This document shows positions 7,936 to 15,839 of a DNA stretch of 64,000 nucleotides, one piece after another. Origin of the DNA: Neobacillus niacini (GTDB lineage Bacteria > Bacillota > Bacilli > Bacillales > Cytobacillaceae); the NCBI RefSeq assembly GCF_030817595.1, contig NZ_JAUSZN010000001.1, forward strand, positions 566,001 to 630,000, written 5' to 3'. The translations under genes and the position numbers were made by a program. A model generated the notes under the pieces. That model worked only from the letters and a program-made list of their open reading frames with translations. It searched no databases and was not told the origin of the DNA. Every line of letters starts with the position of its first letter. The stretch's first letter is position 1.

Positions 7936-8213
7936 AGGCTCTGTAAAAAAATAATGTTGATTTCACTGTGTTTGGAAAATAAGCGGAGAATTTCCGTTTA
8001 AATTGGGTAATACCCATATTTCCTTAAAAATAAGCGGAGTTTTTCCGCTTATTGTATCAAAATCCCTTGAATTTGTCTTATTTAAAGCAGTTAACCGGAA
8101 TATCTCCGCTTATATCTGCTTCTTAAGGTTCCTCTATATACAATAGCCGGAAATTCTCCGCCTATGAATTCTCAACCCTTCACGAAAATCAACAATAAAT
8201 AATAATAGAGCCT
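7936..8213 (+). repeat. 275-bp MITE-like element, copy 1
   Basis: Bounded by the inverted ends AGGCTCT (7936-7942) and AGAGCCT (8207-8213). Inside are four GCGGA/TCCGC dyads such as ATAAGCGGAGAATTTCCG and AAGCGGAGTTTTTCCGCTTA. A second copy lies inverted at 47245-47520 with about 90 percent identity by eye over the full length. There is no coding capacity. The rest of this 420-bp gap (8214-8292) shows nothing recognisable. Confidence 0.8.
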
Positions 8214-8292
8214 TTATTTAGGGAAAGTTTCCAGAATGCTCAATGAAAAAAGATTGTGAACCGTTGTGCTTAAACTAGCGGGCTGCAAATGA

Positions 8293-9444
8293 TTAGAATA
8301 GATGAAGGATTTTTAAAATCACATATGGAATAAAAGTTAAAAATGCTAAAAACGTAAAGTTATATAAACTAAACTTTAGCAAATATTGTTTACCTTGGTT
8401 GGGATAGGATTGAATATATAACTTATAAGAAATGACACTGGCCATAGAGGCTATAATTGTCCCAAGTCCCCCTATATTTACCCCCAATAACAGCGGTCTC
8501 CAATTTGATGTAAACTCAGCCAGAAGGATAGAAGCAGGAACATTACTAATGAATTGACTCAATAGAATTGAGGTGAAATAAATAGAATCAGAATCTTTCA
8601 GATTAGAACTGGCCATCGTATGAACGGCGTTAGTATTCGAGATATTTCCTACAAAGATGAAAAAACAAATAAAAGTTAATAGCAGGAAATAATCAATTTT
8701 AAACAATAGCTTATGATTTATAATGGCAGCAGTCATTAAAGTAATGATTAACGCAGCTTGGTATGGAATGACACCGAAAATGGATGCAATGATAACAGCT
8801 AAAACGATGCCCCAAACCATGGTTATCTTCGGATCGTTAATTTGTATCGGAGCAATCTCTACCTTCAATTCCTTTTTAACCAATCTATGGATAATGATAT
8901 AAATAGAAAAGATACCAAGAACAGCGAGTAAAAGAACTGTTATGAAAAAGGGCTTAGGTGTTAGTCCATAAAATGAATAGATAAACAAATTTTGCGGATT
9001 TCCCATTGGGGTGAGACTGCTGCCAATATTTGCAGCTATCGTTTGCAGGATGATCGTTTCCATCATAGGCATGTTCATTTTCCTGTTAATCACGAGTGTC
9101 AGGGGTACAAATGTCAGTAATGCCACATCGTTTGTAACAATCATCGAGCTAAAAAAACATAACAATATGAGAATCGCTGATACCGATTTACTATTATTGC
9201 ATTTATTTAAAATTGAAATAGCGAATTTATCTAATACTTTTAGTTCCTCAAAAGCCTTGATGGCAAGCATTAGGTTAAATAAACTAATCAATACGGGAAA
9301 ATTTAGATACTCTATTTTAGGAGTTTGAAATATACAGCTTCCTGCTGCTAAGACAAGAGAGATGGTAAAAACCATGTCTTTTTTTAGAAAGCCAAGATCA
9401 AGCTTCGTTCTTTTTTTATGTTGAACTAATACAGTTTCTTTCAC
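8293..9444 (-). CDS. SLC13/ArsB-CitMHS-type anion permease
   Basis: 383 residues with about ten hydrophobic segments. The organisation and motifs match the ion-transporter superfamily of anion permeases: MIVTNDVALLTFVPL near residue 100, NIGSSLTPMGNPQNLF near 140, and the mirrored second half SQFISNVPASILLAEF and LLLGVNIGGLGTIIAS. These repeat hairpins carry the substrate and Na+/H+ sites in SLC13, ArsB and NhaD relatives. The substrate (dicarboxylate, citrate, arsenite or another anion) cannot be read from sequence. Start GTG 9444 with a GGTGGTG ribosome site. It is a single gene whose 3' end lies close to a repeat. Confidence 0.82.
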   Translation of the reverse strand: MKETVLVQHKKRTKLDLGFLKKDMVFTISLVLAAGSCIFQTPKIEYLNFPVLISLFNLMLAIKAFEELKVLDKFAISILNKCNNSKSVSAILILLCFFSSMIVTNDVALLTFVPLTLVINRKMNMPMMETIILQTIAANIGSSLTPMGNPQNLFIYSFYGLTPKPFFITVLLLAVLGIFSIYIIIHRLVKKELKVEIAPIQINDPKITMVWGIVLAVIIASIFGVIPYQAALIITLMTAAIINHKLLFKIDYFLLLTFICFFIFVGNISNTNAVHTMASSNLKDSDSIYFTSILLSQFISNVPASILLAEFTSNWRPLLLGVNIGGLGTIIASMASVISYKLYIQSYPNQGKQYLLKFSLYNFTFLAFLTFIPYVILKILHLF

Positions 9445-9630
9445 AAGACACCACCGATAATCTATGTTTACTAGACTTATTTAACAACGTTAAGATTCTA
9501 TCATGGTGAAAGCGAATTGGAAATAAAAAATCAAACCAGGAATTGTTTGGGTGGGAAATTTTGTATTATCGGCAAAAATGGTATATTATGCTATTGTAGT
9601 CAAAAAACATATGATAATGGAGGAAATACA

Positions 9631-10134
9631 ATGTATACAGCTGTCTCTCATTTTATTAACGAATGGAATCAAGAAGCCGTTTCAACCCAAAAAGTTTTGG
9701 ATGCTTTAACAGATGAGTCGCTTCAACAAAGAGTTTCGCCGGAAGATCGCACATTAGGAGAAATTGCCTGGCATATTGTTGCGACTACACCTGGTATGTT
9801 AATGGAGTTTGGTGTAACAGTAAAAAGTTCGTTAAACGAAGCTGACCTTCCAACCTCAGCTAGGGAAATCGCTGAGACGTTCCGGAATGTGAGTGCAGAA
9901 ACTAGTGCCGCTATAAGTGAACAGTGGACTGACCAATCCCTAAGTGAAACGAAAAGTGTATTTGGAATGGATCTGCCAAGAGCTGTTATGCTTAGTATAC
10001 TTAACAAGCATATCATTCATCACCGTGGACAGATGACCGTTCTAATGCGCCAAGCTGGACTGAAGGTCCCAGGTGTGTATGGACCATCACGAGAAGAATG
10101 GAGTCAAATGGGGATGGATGCAAACTCTCTATAG
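9631..10134 (+). CDS. DinB-family metal-binding protein
   Basis: 167 residues forming a DinB/YfiT-type four-helix bundle. The metal ligands are visible: H48 in EIAWHIV and the HxxxH pair in NKHIIHHRGQM near residues 129-133. The C-terminal GLKVPGVYGPSREEW motif is typical of the damage-inducible DinB family. Members are often thiol-S-transferase-like enzymes (bacillithiol in Firmicutes) with nickel or zinc, so a bacillithiol-dependent role is a fair inference. ATG 9631 has TGGAGG at 9618-9623; upstream in-frame codons lack such a site. Single-gene unit ending in a strong terminator. Confidence 0.88.
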   Translation: MYTAVSHFINEWNQEAVSTQKVLDALTDESLQQRVSPEDRTLGEIAWHIVATTPGMLMEFGVTVKSSLNEADLPTSAREIAETFRNVSAETSAAISEQWTDQSLSETKSVFGMDLPRAVMLSILNKHIIHHRGQMTVLMRQAGLKVPGVYGPSREEWSQMGMDANSL

Positions 10135-10154
10135 GGAGAAGATCTTTGTATGGT

Positions 10155-10188
10155 TAAAGCCGTGTTCACGATTGTGAAGCGGCTTTTT
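10155..10188 (+). terminator. Terminator after dinB-type gene
   Basis: AAAGCCG...TTCAC-GATT-GTGAA...CGGCTTTTTAA hairpin with a T run. Confidence 0.8.
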
Positions 10189-10372
10189 AATTGGGTAAAT
10201 AGTTATTCTTTCACCAAAAAACAAACGGTTGGCGTGCAAATTAAATTACCTGCTTTTTGACAAATCTCTCAGACTTTTGATGTATTTTGTAGAATAAAAT
10301 CGAAATTTATTTATTTTGGATGTATAATAGATTCTTGTGTTGGTCTATTAAAAAGAAGGAGGTAGTATTTCG

Positions 10373-10753
10373 ATGGAATGGACATTATTCGGATTGTTTC
10401 TTCTTTCCGCATTATTGCTTGTATTTTCAATATTTAAGACATACCGTGATTCTAAAGCTGAAAAAAAGCAAATTGATTTAGTACATGTATCCATGATGAA
10501 AGAAATCAATAGCATACAAGACTCAATCCGAGATATCGAGCTTGATATAGAAGTAGTAATAAAAGAAGCTGGAATTCAACTTTCTGCAGAAGAGAAGCTT
10601 TTTATGCGTGAAGTTATAGACTTATATAGACGTAATTACTCGATTGAAAGCATCGCTGAGATGAAAGAAGTACCAGTAACTCAGATTGAACAGCTGCTAA
10701 CACCTTATCTGAAAATAAAGGATGAAGGGGGACTAGTGGCAAATGCGAATTAA
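10373..10753 (+). CDS. Small membrane protein with coiled coil and HTH-like C-terminus
   Basis: 126 residues: one N-terminal membrane segment (about 3-21), a charged helical region likely to be a short coiled coil (25-70), and a C-terminal segment LYRRNYSIESIAEMKEVPVTQIEQLL that resembles a helix-turn-helix. No named family is recognised. GGAGG lies upstream of ATG 10373. The stop overlaps the start of the next gene by 11 bp, so the two are translationally coupled; the partner looks like a MltG-type domain protein, which suggests a cell-envelope role. Confidence 0.6.
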   Translation: MEWTLFGLFLLSALLLVFSIFKTYRDSKAEKKQIDLVHVSMMKEINSIQDSIRDIELDIEVVIKEAGIQLSAEEKLFMREVIDLYRRNYSIESIAEMKEVPVTQIEQLLTPYLKIKDEGGLVANAN

Positions 10754-11219
10754 TTTATTGAGCAGCTTTGCAGCAGGAATCCTAATTGCCACAACGATTT
10801 GTGGTGTTGTTTACTTCACTGATGATACAACCACTGAAAAAGCGTCCGCTAAATCTTCCGGAGATGTTAAACTAACTGCATCACAGATGAAGGATGAGCT
10901 TGAATCTGCGGGTTATGTCGTTCAAACGAAAGAAGAATTAGAAAAGACTTTGGAAGCAGCAAAGGGTATTGAAACAAAGCCATCTGATTCAGAAGCGAAG
11001 GATAAACCTGTAACTCAAGTTGTAGTCAATGTCGCAGATGGAATGACGAGTATCGATGTTGCGAATGTGCTGGTTCAAGCGAGTTTAATCCCCGATGCGT
11101 TTGTCTTCACGCAGGATATTGAGGCTAGAGGGTTACAAAACGCTTTGCGTCCCGGTTCCTATACAGTCAATAGTGGAATGTCGTACGACGAAATCATTGG
11201 TACTATATTTAAAAATTAA
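10743..11219 (+). CDS. Small membrane protein with MltG/YceG LysM-like domain
   Basis: 158 residues: N-terminal membrane anchor (about 6-26), a polar linker, and a C-terminal 65-residue domain. The stretch VADGMTSIDVANVLVQASLI ... ALRPGSYTVNSGMSYDEIIGTI strongly resembles the LysM-like subdomain in front of the catalytic domain of endolytic murein transglycosylase MltG. The transglycosylase part itself is missing, so it is not an active MltG. It may bind peptidoglycan or modulate envelope assembly (inference). It overlaps the preceding gene by 11 bp and ends before a terminator. Confidence 0.68.
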   Translation: MRINLLSSFAAGILIATTICGVVYFTDDTTTEKASAKSSGDVKLTASQMKDELESAGYVVQTKEELEKTLEAAKGIETKPSDSEAKDKPVTQVVVNVADGMTSIDVANVLVQASLIPDAFVFTQDIEARGLQNALRPGSYTVNSGMSYDEIIGTIFKN

Positions 11220-11222
11220 CAC

Positions 11223-11254
11223 AAAAGCCGTTCTCTTCACGAGGCGGCTTTTCT
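11223..11254 (+). terminator. Terminator after MltG-like gene
   Basis: AAAAGCCG and CGGCTTTT stem around a 14-base loop, followed by CTTC; a modest T run. Confidence 0.65.
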
Positions 11255-11334
11255 TCATGGAACAATCTACTAGTATATTCCAAGTGTGCCTCGATATGAT
11301 AAAATAAGAGTACTATATTTAGAGGAGCTTTTAC

Positions 11335-12885
11335 ATGGACAAACAATCATACTTCTATCAATTTATTGAGCCGCTTTCGAAAGAACTGGCGTTAGTCGCA
11401 CGTGAATTGGAAAATAGTATTTTTACCAGCCCAAGAACGATGCTGACACACGCCCGTGTGTTTGTGGAAAATATATTACAGCAGGTGATTCGAGCAGAGA
11501 AATTGCCTGAAGATCCTCGAGCCGCATTAAAAGACTTGCTTGATATGCTTAACGACAAAGGCTATTTAATTCCTGAAATACGAGATGCTCTCCATTTTGT
11601 CAGGCAAATTGGAAATCAGGCGGCCCATAATTCAAGAATGTTCAGGTATTCTGAGGCGCTATTGTCTTGGGAAGCATTATACAAAATTGTTAAATGGTAT
11701 GTAGAGGGATATGGACCAGTAGATATTATCGTTCCGGATTATCAGGATCCATCTCCAACTATGGAAAAAAGATATGATATGTCTGAGCTGGAAATTAGAC
11801 TCAAATCACTCGAAGAGCTCCTTTCTCATTCGGTGGAAAAGCTCTCTACTGAATCTGCACTGGCAGAAAGTGCAGCTGCTGTTGAAACACCGGTAGCAGA
11901 AGTACCCGTAATGGAAGAGGGAATTCCAGGCGTGACGACGATTCGTACACTTACCTTTAATGGCAGACAATTAGAAGTTCCCTATTTTCTTCGTGATGCA
12001 TTCCTATTGCCCCAACGATTCGATAAATCCGAAACGTTTCTGATTCGATTAGGTGCAGAGCAGCAAGCACGGATCATGAGTGAGCTCCCAAAGAATCTTG
12101 CAGGACTTCACAAGCATGTAAAACGGTACAGCGAAAAAAATGATGAGATCCTATTTGAAGAATTAAAAACCTTTATTGAAGAAGAAAAAATTAGAAGGAA
12201 GCTTTCGCTTGAACGACCTGGTGAACTGTTTTTCTTTTACAAGGCTGACCATATCATTGTCACCGAGGAACTTGCTAAGGTTCTGCTTACCTCGGAGGAG
12301 TTCACGGGAATTCCAAGTCTGTTAAGACAACTAAACGAAGACCAAATTGAAAGTGTCGGGCAGCTGCCGAAGGAGCTTGTGATTCTCGCAAAATATGAAA
12401 ATGTCGGGATTGGCACCGTAGAAAAGCTGTTTGAGCAGTTGAAGAAAAAAGTGAATGAAAAAGCTTCTGCAGTTCCAGAAGTTGAGGAGTGTATTCGGAC
12501 AAGTTATAAAAAGTGGGATTCTTTGTATATCAATGTAAAGCTTGGAAAAGGCAACACGGTTATTCGTGGTGAAAGCGTGCCGGCGCTCTGGAAAGAAGGG
12601 TTGAATTGGATTGAGGATCATCATCTTCCGCTTCATGAAAAGATCAAAGAGGGAGTGGTTTTAGGTTCCACTGATACGGGAAAACGCTATGCGATGGCGC
12701 TTGAACCGGTTCATAAAGATAAACGGAATTTTACTCAAATGCATACGTATAAATCGAAATTAACTGGTACTACCTATTACCTTGAAACGAAAATCAACCC
12801 GAAATCTGGACTTGAAACCCTGGCTAAGTTACTGACCAAATTAGGGGTAGAGGTAAAGATTCCATTGTTAGAGAGTAATCATTAA
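11335..12885 (+). CDS. DUF4145-domain protein, function unknown
   Basis: 516 residues. Residues 1-120 match the DUF4145 domain (SPRTMLTHARVFVENILQ, DLLDMLNDKGYL and FVRQIGNQAAHN), an all-helical HEPN-like module also present at the N-terminus of some type I restriction HsdR subunits. After a Ser/Ala/Glu-rich linker (about 155-195), the remaining 310 residues have no recognised domain, contain no obvious nuclease or helicase motif, and are rich in Lys/Glu helices. GAGGAG lies nine bases upstream of ATG 11335. The gene stands alone between two terminators, upstream of a flippase and a PP-loop ATPase. A defence role is possible but unsupported. Confidence 0.7.
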   Translation: MDKQSYFYQFIEPLSKELALVARELENSIFTSPRTMLTHARVFVENILQQVIRAEKLPEDPRAALKDLLDMLNDKGYLIPEIRDALHFVRQIGNQAAHNSRMFRYSEALLSWEALYKIVKWYVEGYGPVDIIVPDYQDPSPTMEKRYDMSELEIRLKSLEELLSHSVEKLSTESALAESAAAVETPVAEVPVMEEGIPGVTTIRTLTFNGRQLEVPYFLRDAFLLPQRFDKSETFLIRLGAEQQARIMSELPKNLAGLHKHVKRYSEKNDEILFEELKTFIEEEKIRRKLSLERPGELFFFYKADHIIVTEELAKVLLTSEEFTGIPSLLRQLNEDQIESVGQLPKELVILAKYENVGIGTVEKLFEQLKKKVNEKASAVPEVEECIRTSYKKWDSLYINVKLGKGNTVIRGESVPALWKEGLNWIEDHHLPLHEKIKEGVVLGSTDTGKRYAMALEPVHKDKRNFTQMHTYKSKLTGTTYYLETKINPKSGLETLAKLLTKLGVEVKIPLLESNH

Positions 12886-12894
12886 AACATTTCT

Positions 12895-12930
12895 AACACC
12901 GGCACTCGTCCAAAGAGACCGGTGTTATTT
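12895..12930 (+). terminator. Terminator after DUF4145 gene
   Basis: AACACCGG and CCGGTGTT stem around a 16-base loop, then ATTTTCATTTT. Confidence 0.7.
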
Positions 12931-13049
12931 TCATTTTGGTAAAAATAATTATATCCATTAAACAAGATAGGATTTATAATAATATGGAATAAATTTAGTG
13001 TGCCGAAATAAATTTAGGAAGATAGTATAATAAAAAGGTGTTGGAGAGA

Positions 13050-14396
13050 ATGAAAGAAACAGAAAAAGACCTGAAAATGAAAACGTTGTTCATTTTCTTT
13101 ATTCCCTTAGCATTATCTGCGAGTCTTGTTACGATATCCCATATTATTATCAACAGTACGTTAGTTAGAGCGGATAATTCTGAATTTATTTTGGCAAGTT
13201 ATGCGATCGCTATGAGTCTATTTGGAATTACGGAGAGGCTGGGAAATTTGCTTCGTCAAACGTGTTCTTCATTGGTAAGGGATAGAGGTTCGTATAAGTT
13301 AATGTCCCATTTTTCATTTTACCTCATCGGAAGTTTAATGTTGGTGGCATTTGCAGTTGCATATACACCTGCAGGAGATTTTATTTTTGCAAAAATATTT
13401 GGAGCGAAAGTGAGTATGGTGGATGATATAAAGGCTATCTACCAAGTACTGATTATCGTCACGATTTTCTCTGCACTTCGTTGTTTAGCCCAGGGTGTGA
13501 TAATTTTTAATCGACAAACAAAATGGTTAACCATTGGAATGGTCATTAGGCTTGCCGCGATGTATTTGTTGTCGTTATATTTCATTCACACTGGTCACAT
13601 TACAGGTGTATCCGGTGCGCTGATTTTTTTAATAGGTATGATTGTCGAGTGTACCATTAGTTTCATAGAAGCGAGGTCATTAGTACGCAAAATGCCCGAG
13701 AAGCATGAGCTGAAAATAGAGTCAAAGAAAAGTATCTTTAAATTTTATAGTCCGCTTATGCTATCTTCTGTAATTGTTGTTATGATTGGCCCTGCCATCA
13801 ATATTGCTTTAGGTAAAACGGTTAATATCGAGCTGTCAATTGCAAGCTACGCTATTGCCTTAAGTGTGACACAATTGATTTTAAGTCTATTCTCCTATAT
13901 CCATCAAATTGTTATTAATTTTTATGGAGAACATCATGCTCTTGTAAAAAGGTTTTTACTTTTAATCGGTTTTGTTCCGTGTATATTGGTTGCTATTTTA
14001 TCTTATACTCCACTGGGGGAATGGTTTTTTGAACATGTAATTGGGGTCAGCGGAAGGTTGTTGGACGCTAGTATACAGGTGTTCAGAGTTACGATGTTAA
14101 TGGCGCTGGTGTTTCCATTTGTAGATTACTTTAACGGTTTATTAATGGTTTACAAACGCACGAAGATAACGATTTTTTCTCAAGGAGCAAATTTTATCGT
14201 CACATTAATCGCTTTAATCATTGGCGTGAATTTTGCGGCTCAATGGAATGGGACCATAGGCGCGATCGGCCTCTCGCTTGGTTCATTAGCTGAATTAATC
14301 GTCGTAGGCAGCTTCGTTCAAGCTATTGAACGTAAAGATGGTAAAATGGCTATGTTTCAGATAAAAGGGCTTTTGAAAGCAGGAAAGAATCGATAA
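13050..14396 (+). CDS. MOP/MATE-superfamily flippase or exporter
   Basis: About 448 residues with roughly twelve hydrophobic segments arranged as two similar halves: IFFIPLALSASLVTISHIIIN near the N-terminus and FYSPLMLSSVIVVMIGPAIN near residue 230. This is the pattern of multidrug/oligosaccharidyl-lipid/polysaccharide exporters (MATE, Wzx, ANKH-like). The substrate cannot be read from sequence. The start is uncertain: ATG 13050, GTG 13038 and an internal ATG are all in frame and none has a strong ribosome site. A terminator separates it from the PP-loop gene, so they are probably not one transcript. Confidence 0.75.
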   Translation: MKETEKDLKMKTLFIFFIPLALSASLVTISHIIINSTLVRADNSEFILASYAIAMSLFGITERLGNLLRQTCSSLVRDRGSYKLMSHFSFYLIGSLMLVAFAVAYTPAGDFIFAKIFGAKVSMVDDIKAIYQVLIIVTIFSALRCLAQGVIIFNRQTKWLTIGMVIRLAAMYLLSLYFIHTGHITGVSGALIFLIGMIVECTISFIEARSLVRKMPEKHELKIESKKSIFKFYSPLMLSSVIVVMIGPAINIALGKTVNIELSIASYAIALSVTQLILSLFSYIHQIVINFYGEHHALVKRFLLLIGFVPCILVAILSYTPLGEWFFEHVIGVSGRLLDASIQVFRVTMLMALVFPFVDYFNGLLMVYKRTKITIFSQGANFIVTLIALIIGVNFAAQWNGTIGAIGLSLGSLAELIVVGSFVQAIERKDGKMAMFQIKGLLKAGKNR

Positions 14397-14417
14397 TGTT
14401 TTTAGCTCAGAAATAGG

Positions 14418-14446
14418 AAACCACCAGTTGGTGGTTTTTATTTTTT
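14418..14446 (+). terminator. Terminator after flippase gene
   Basis: AAACCACC-AGTT-GGTGGTTT followed by TTATTTTTTT. Confidence 0.85.
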
Positions 14447-14509
14447 TGATGTGTGGGTTTGTCCCATGCGATGAGGTGTATTTTACATAGTATAGTAGGT
14501 AATTAATTT

Positions 14510-15607
14510 ATGGCGGTGACGAAATTGCTTACTATATACCAACCGGAAAAAATACACATAAATGGGAAAGTACGCTTGCAAGCTAGATTTGATGATTCAG
14601 GAAGTGAGAATATACTTTGGTATGAGAGTAGTGAGACATATGGAACTTATATGACGACAGAGCGGGTCGATGCCTTTTTGGTTGGTCTGCTTTGGCTTGC
14701 GCTAAAAAAAGGACAAAATATTTTGGTCAAAGGTGCTCTCTCGGAAAAACTTTATTATTCTTTAAATCACCATTTAATTCCGTTAATTGCGCAAATCTAT
14801 AAACATAAGCATATTAAAGTGCTATGCGATAACCTTGTTTCCACACCATTACCAAATGAGGGGGCAGTGGGAACAGGTCTATCATGTGGTATTGATTCTT
14901 TGTGTACGGCTTATGAGCATTTAGGCCGGGCTGTGCCAGCAAAATATCAAATTACTCATTTTACCTTTTTCAATACAGGATCTAATCAAATGATGGGAAG
15001 CCAGAAGTGGCAAGATAAAATCTATCAAGACAGGGTGGCATGGGCGAAGGCCTGCGCACAAGAGTTAGGAAAAGATTTGATTGTGGTTGATAGTAATATC
15101 CACGATATCCTAAAAATGAGTTTTGTAAAAACCCATACCTTACGGAACATCTCAGCATTATTGGTATTTCAAAAGTTGTTTCATGTTTATTACTATTCTG
15201 CCGGCTATCAAACCTTAACAGCCAAATTTAATCAGGATTCTGCGTCATATGATCCGATTAGCCTACCTTTGTTATCGACAGAAAACGTGACCTTTTATTC
15301 GGCAGGAAGTAATTTCAGCCGGGTACAAAAGACAAGAATAGTTTCAGAATTTGAACTCTCCTATAAATATTTAAATGTGTGTCTCGTTAGAATCAAGAAT
15401 TGCGGCAGATGTCTGAAATGTAAAAGAACCTTATTGACGTTGGACGTGCTCGGATCAATTGAAAAATATAAGAATATCTTCAACCTCGAAGCTTTTTACA
15501 AAATAAAAGATTCTTATATAAAAGAGGTAATAGAAGGTAGAAACAGAGATATCTTGTTTAAAGATATTTACGACGAAATGGTGCGTAGAAACTATCTAAA
15601 GAAATAG
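14510..15607 (+). CDS. PP-loop (N-type ATP pyrophosphatase) protein, QueC-like, unknown product
   Basis: 365 residues. The motif GTGLSCGIDSLCTAYEHLG (about 121-139) is a variant of the SGGxDS pyrophosphate loop used by QueC, MnmA, NadE and asparagine synthetase to adenylate a carboxylate or carbonyl. Near residue 300 NCGRCLKCKRTLL supplies a Cys pair cluster that may bind zinc. The first 110 residues are a separate alpha/beta region. It could make an amide or nitrile, but the substrate is unknown and queuosine genes are not nearby. ATG 14510 has a weak ribosome site; TTG 14525, with GGCGGTGA before it, is an alternative. The neighbour is a flippase, which hints at an exported product. Confidence 0.72.
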   Translation: MAVTKLLTIYQPEKIHINGKVRLQARFDDSGSENILWYESSETYGTYMTTERVDAFLVGLLWLALKKGQNILVKGALSEKLYYSLNHHLIPLIAQIYKHKHIKVLCDNLVSTPLPNEGAVGTGLSCGIDSLCTAYEHLGRAVPAKYQITHFTFFNTGSNQMMGSQKWQDKIYQDRVAWAKACAQELGKDLIVVDSNIHDILKMSFVKTHTLRNISALLVFQKLFHVYYYSAGYQTLTAKFNQDSASYDPISLPLLSTENVTFYSAGSNFSRVQKTRIVSEFELSYKYLNVCLVRIKNCGRCLKCKRTLLTLDVLGSIEKYKNIFNLEAFYKIKDSYIKEVIEGRNRDILFKDIYDEMVRRNYLKK

Positions 15608-15617
15608 AAAGGATCAT

Positions 15618-15839
15618 AAGCACTTCATAAGGTCTAACTTTTTTGATATTTTAGGTTTTTGGGCGTCATGAACGCTTCATGAGTCCTGATTTATTCGAGA
15701 GGTTACGATTATGGGCTTCATGAACGCTTCATGAAGCCTGATTTCTTCGAGAAGTTACGATTATGGGCTTCATGAACGCTTCATGAAGTCTGATTTCTTC
15801 GAGAAGTTACGATTATGGGCTTCATGAACACTTCATGAG
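15618..15839. repeat. 52-bp tandem repeat array, left part
   Basis: About 3.5 copies of a 52-bp unit that contains the self-palindromic octamer TTCATGAA twice (TTCATGAACGCTTCATGAA) and the block TTTCTTCGAGAAGTTACGAT. Clear units begin near 15656, 15708, 15760 and 15812. The array continues at 17324 on the other side of the IS element. No protein is encoded. Confidence 0.85.

Noticed and set aside
15618-15839. Possible CRISPR array
   Set aside because: The 52-bp units are contiguous with no unique spacers, and no cas genes are present; it is a tandem repeat split by an IS.
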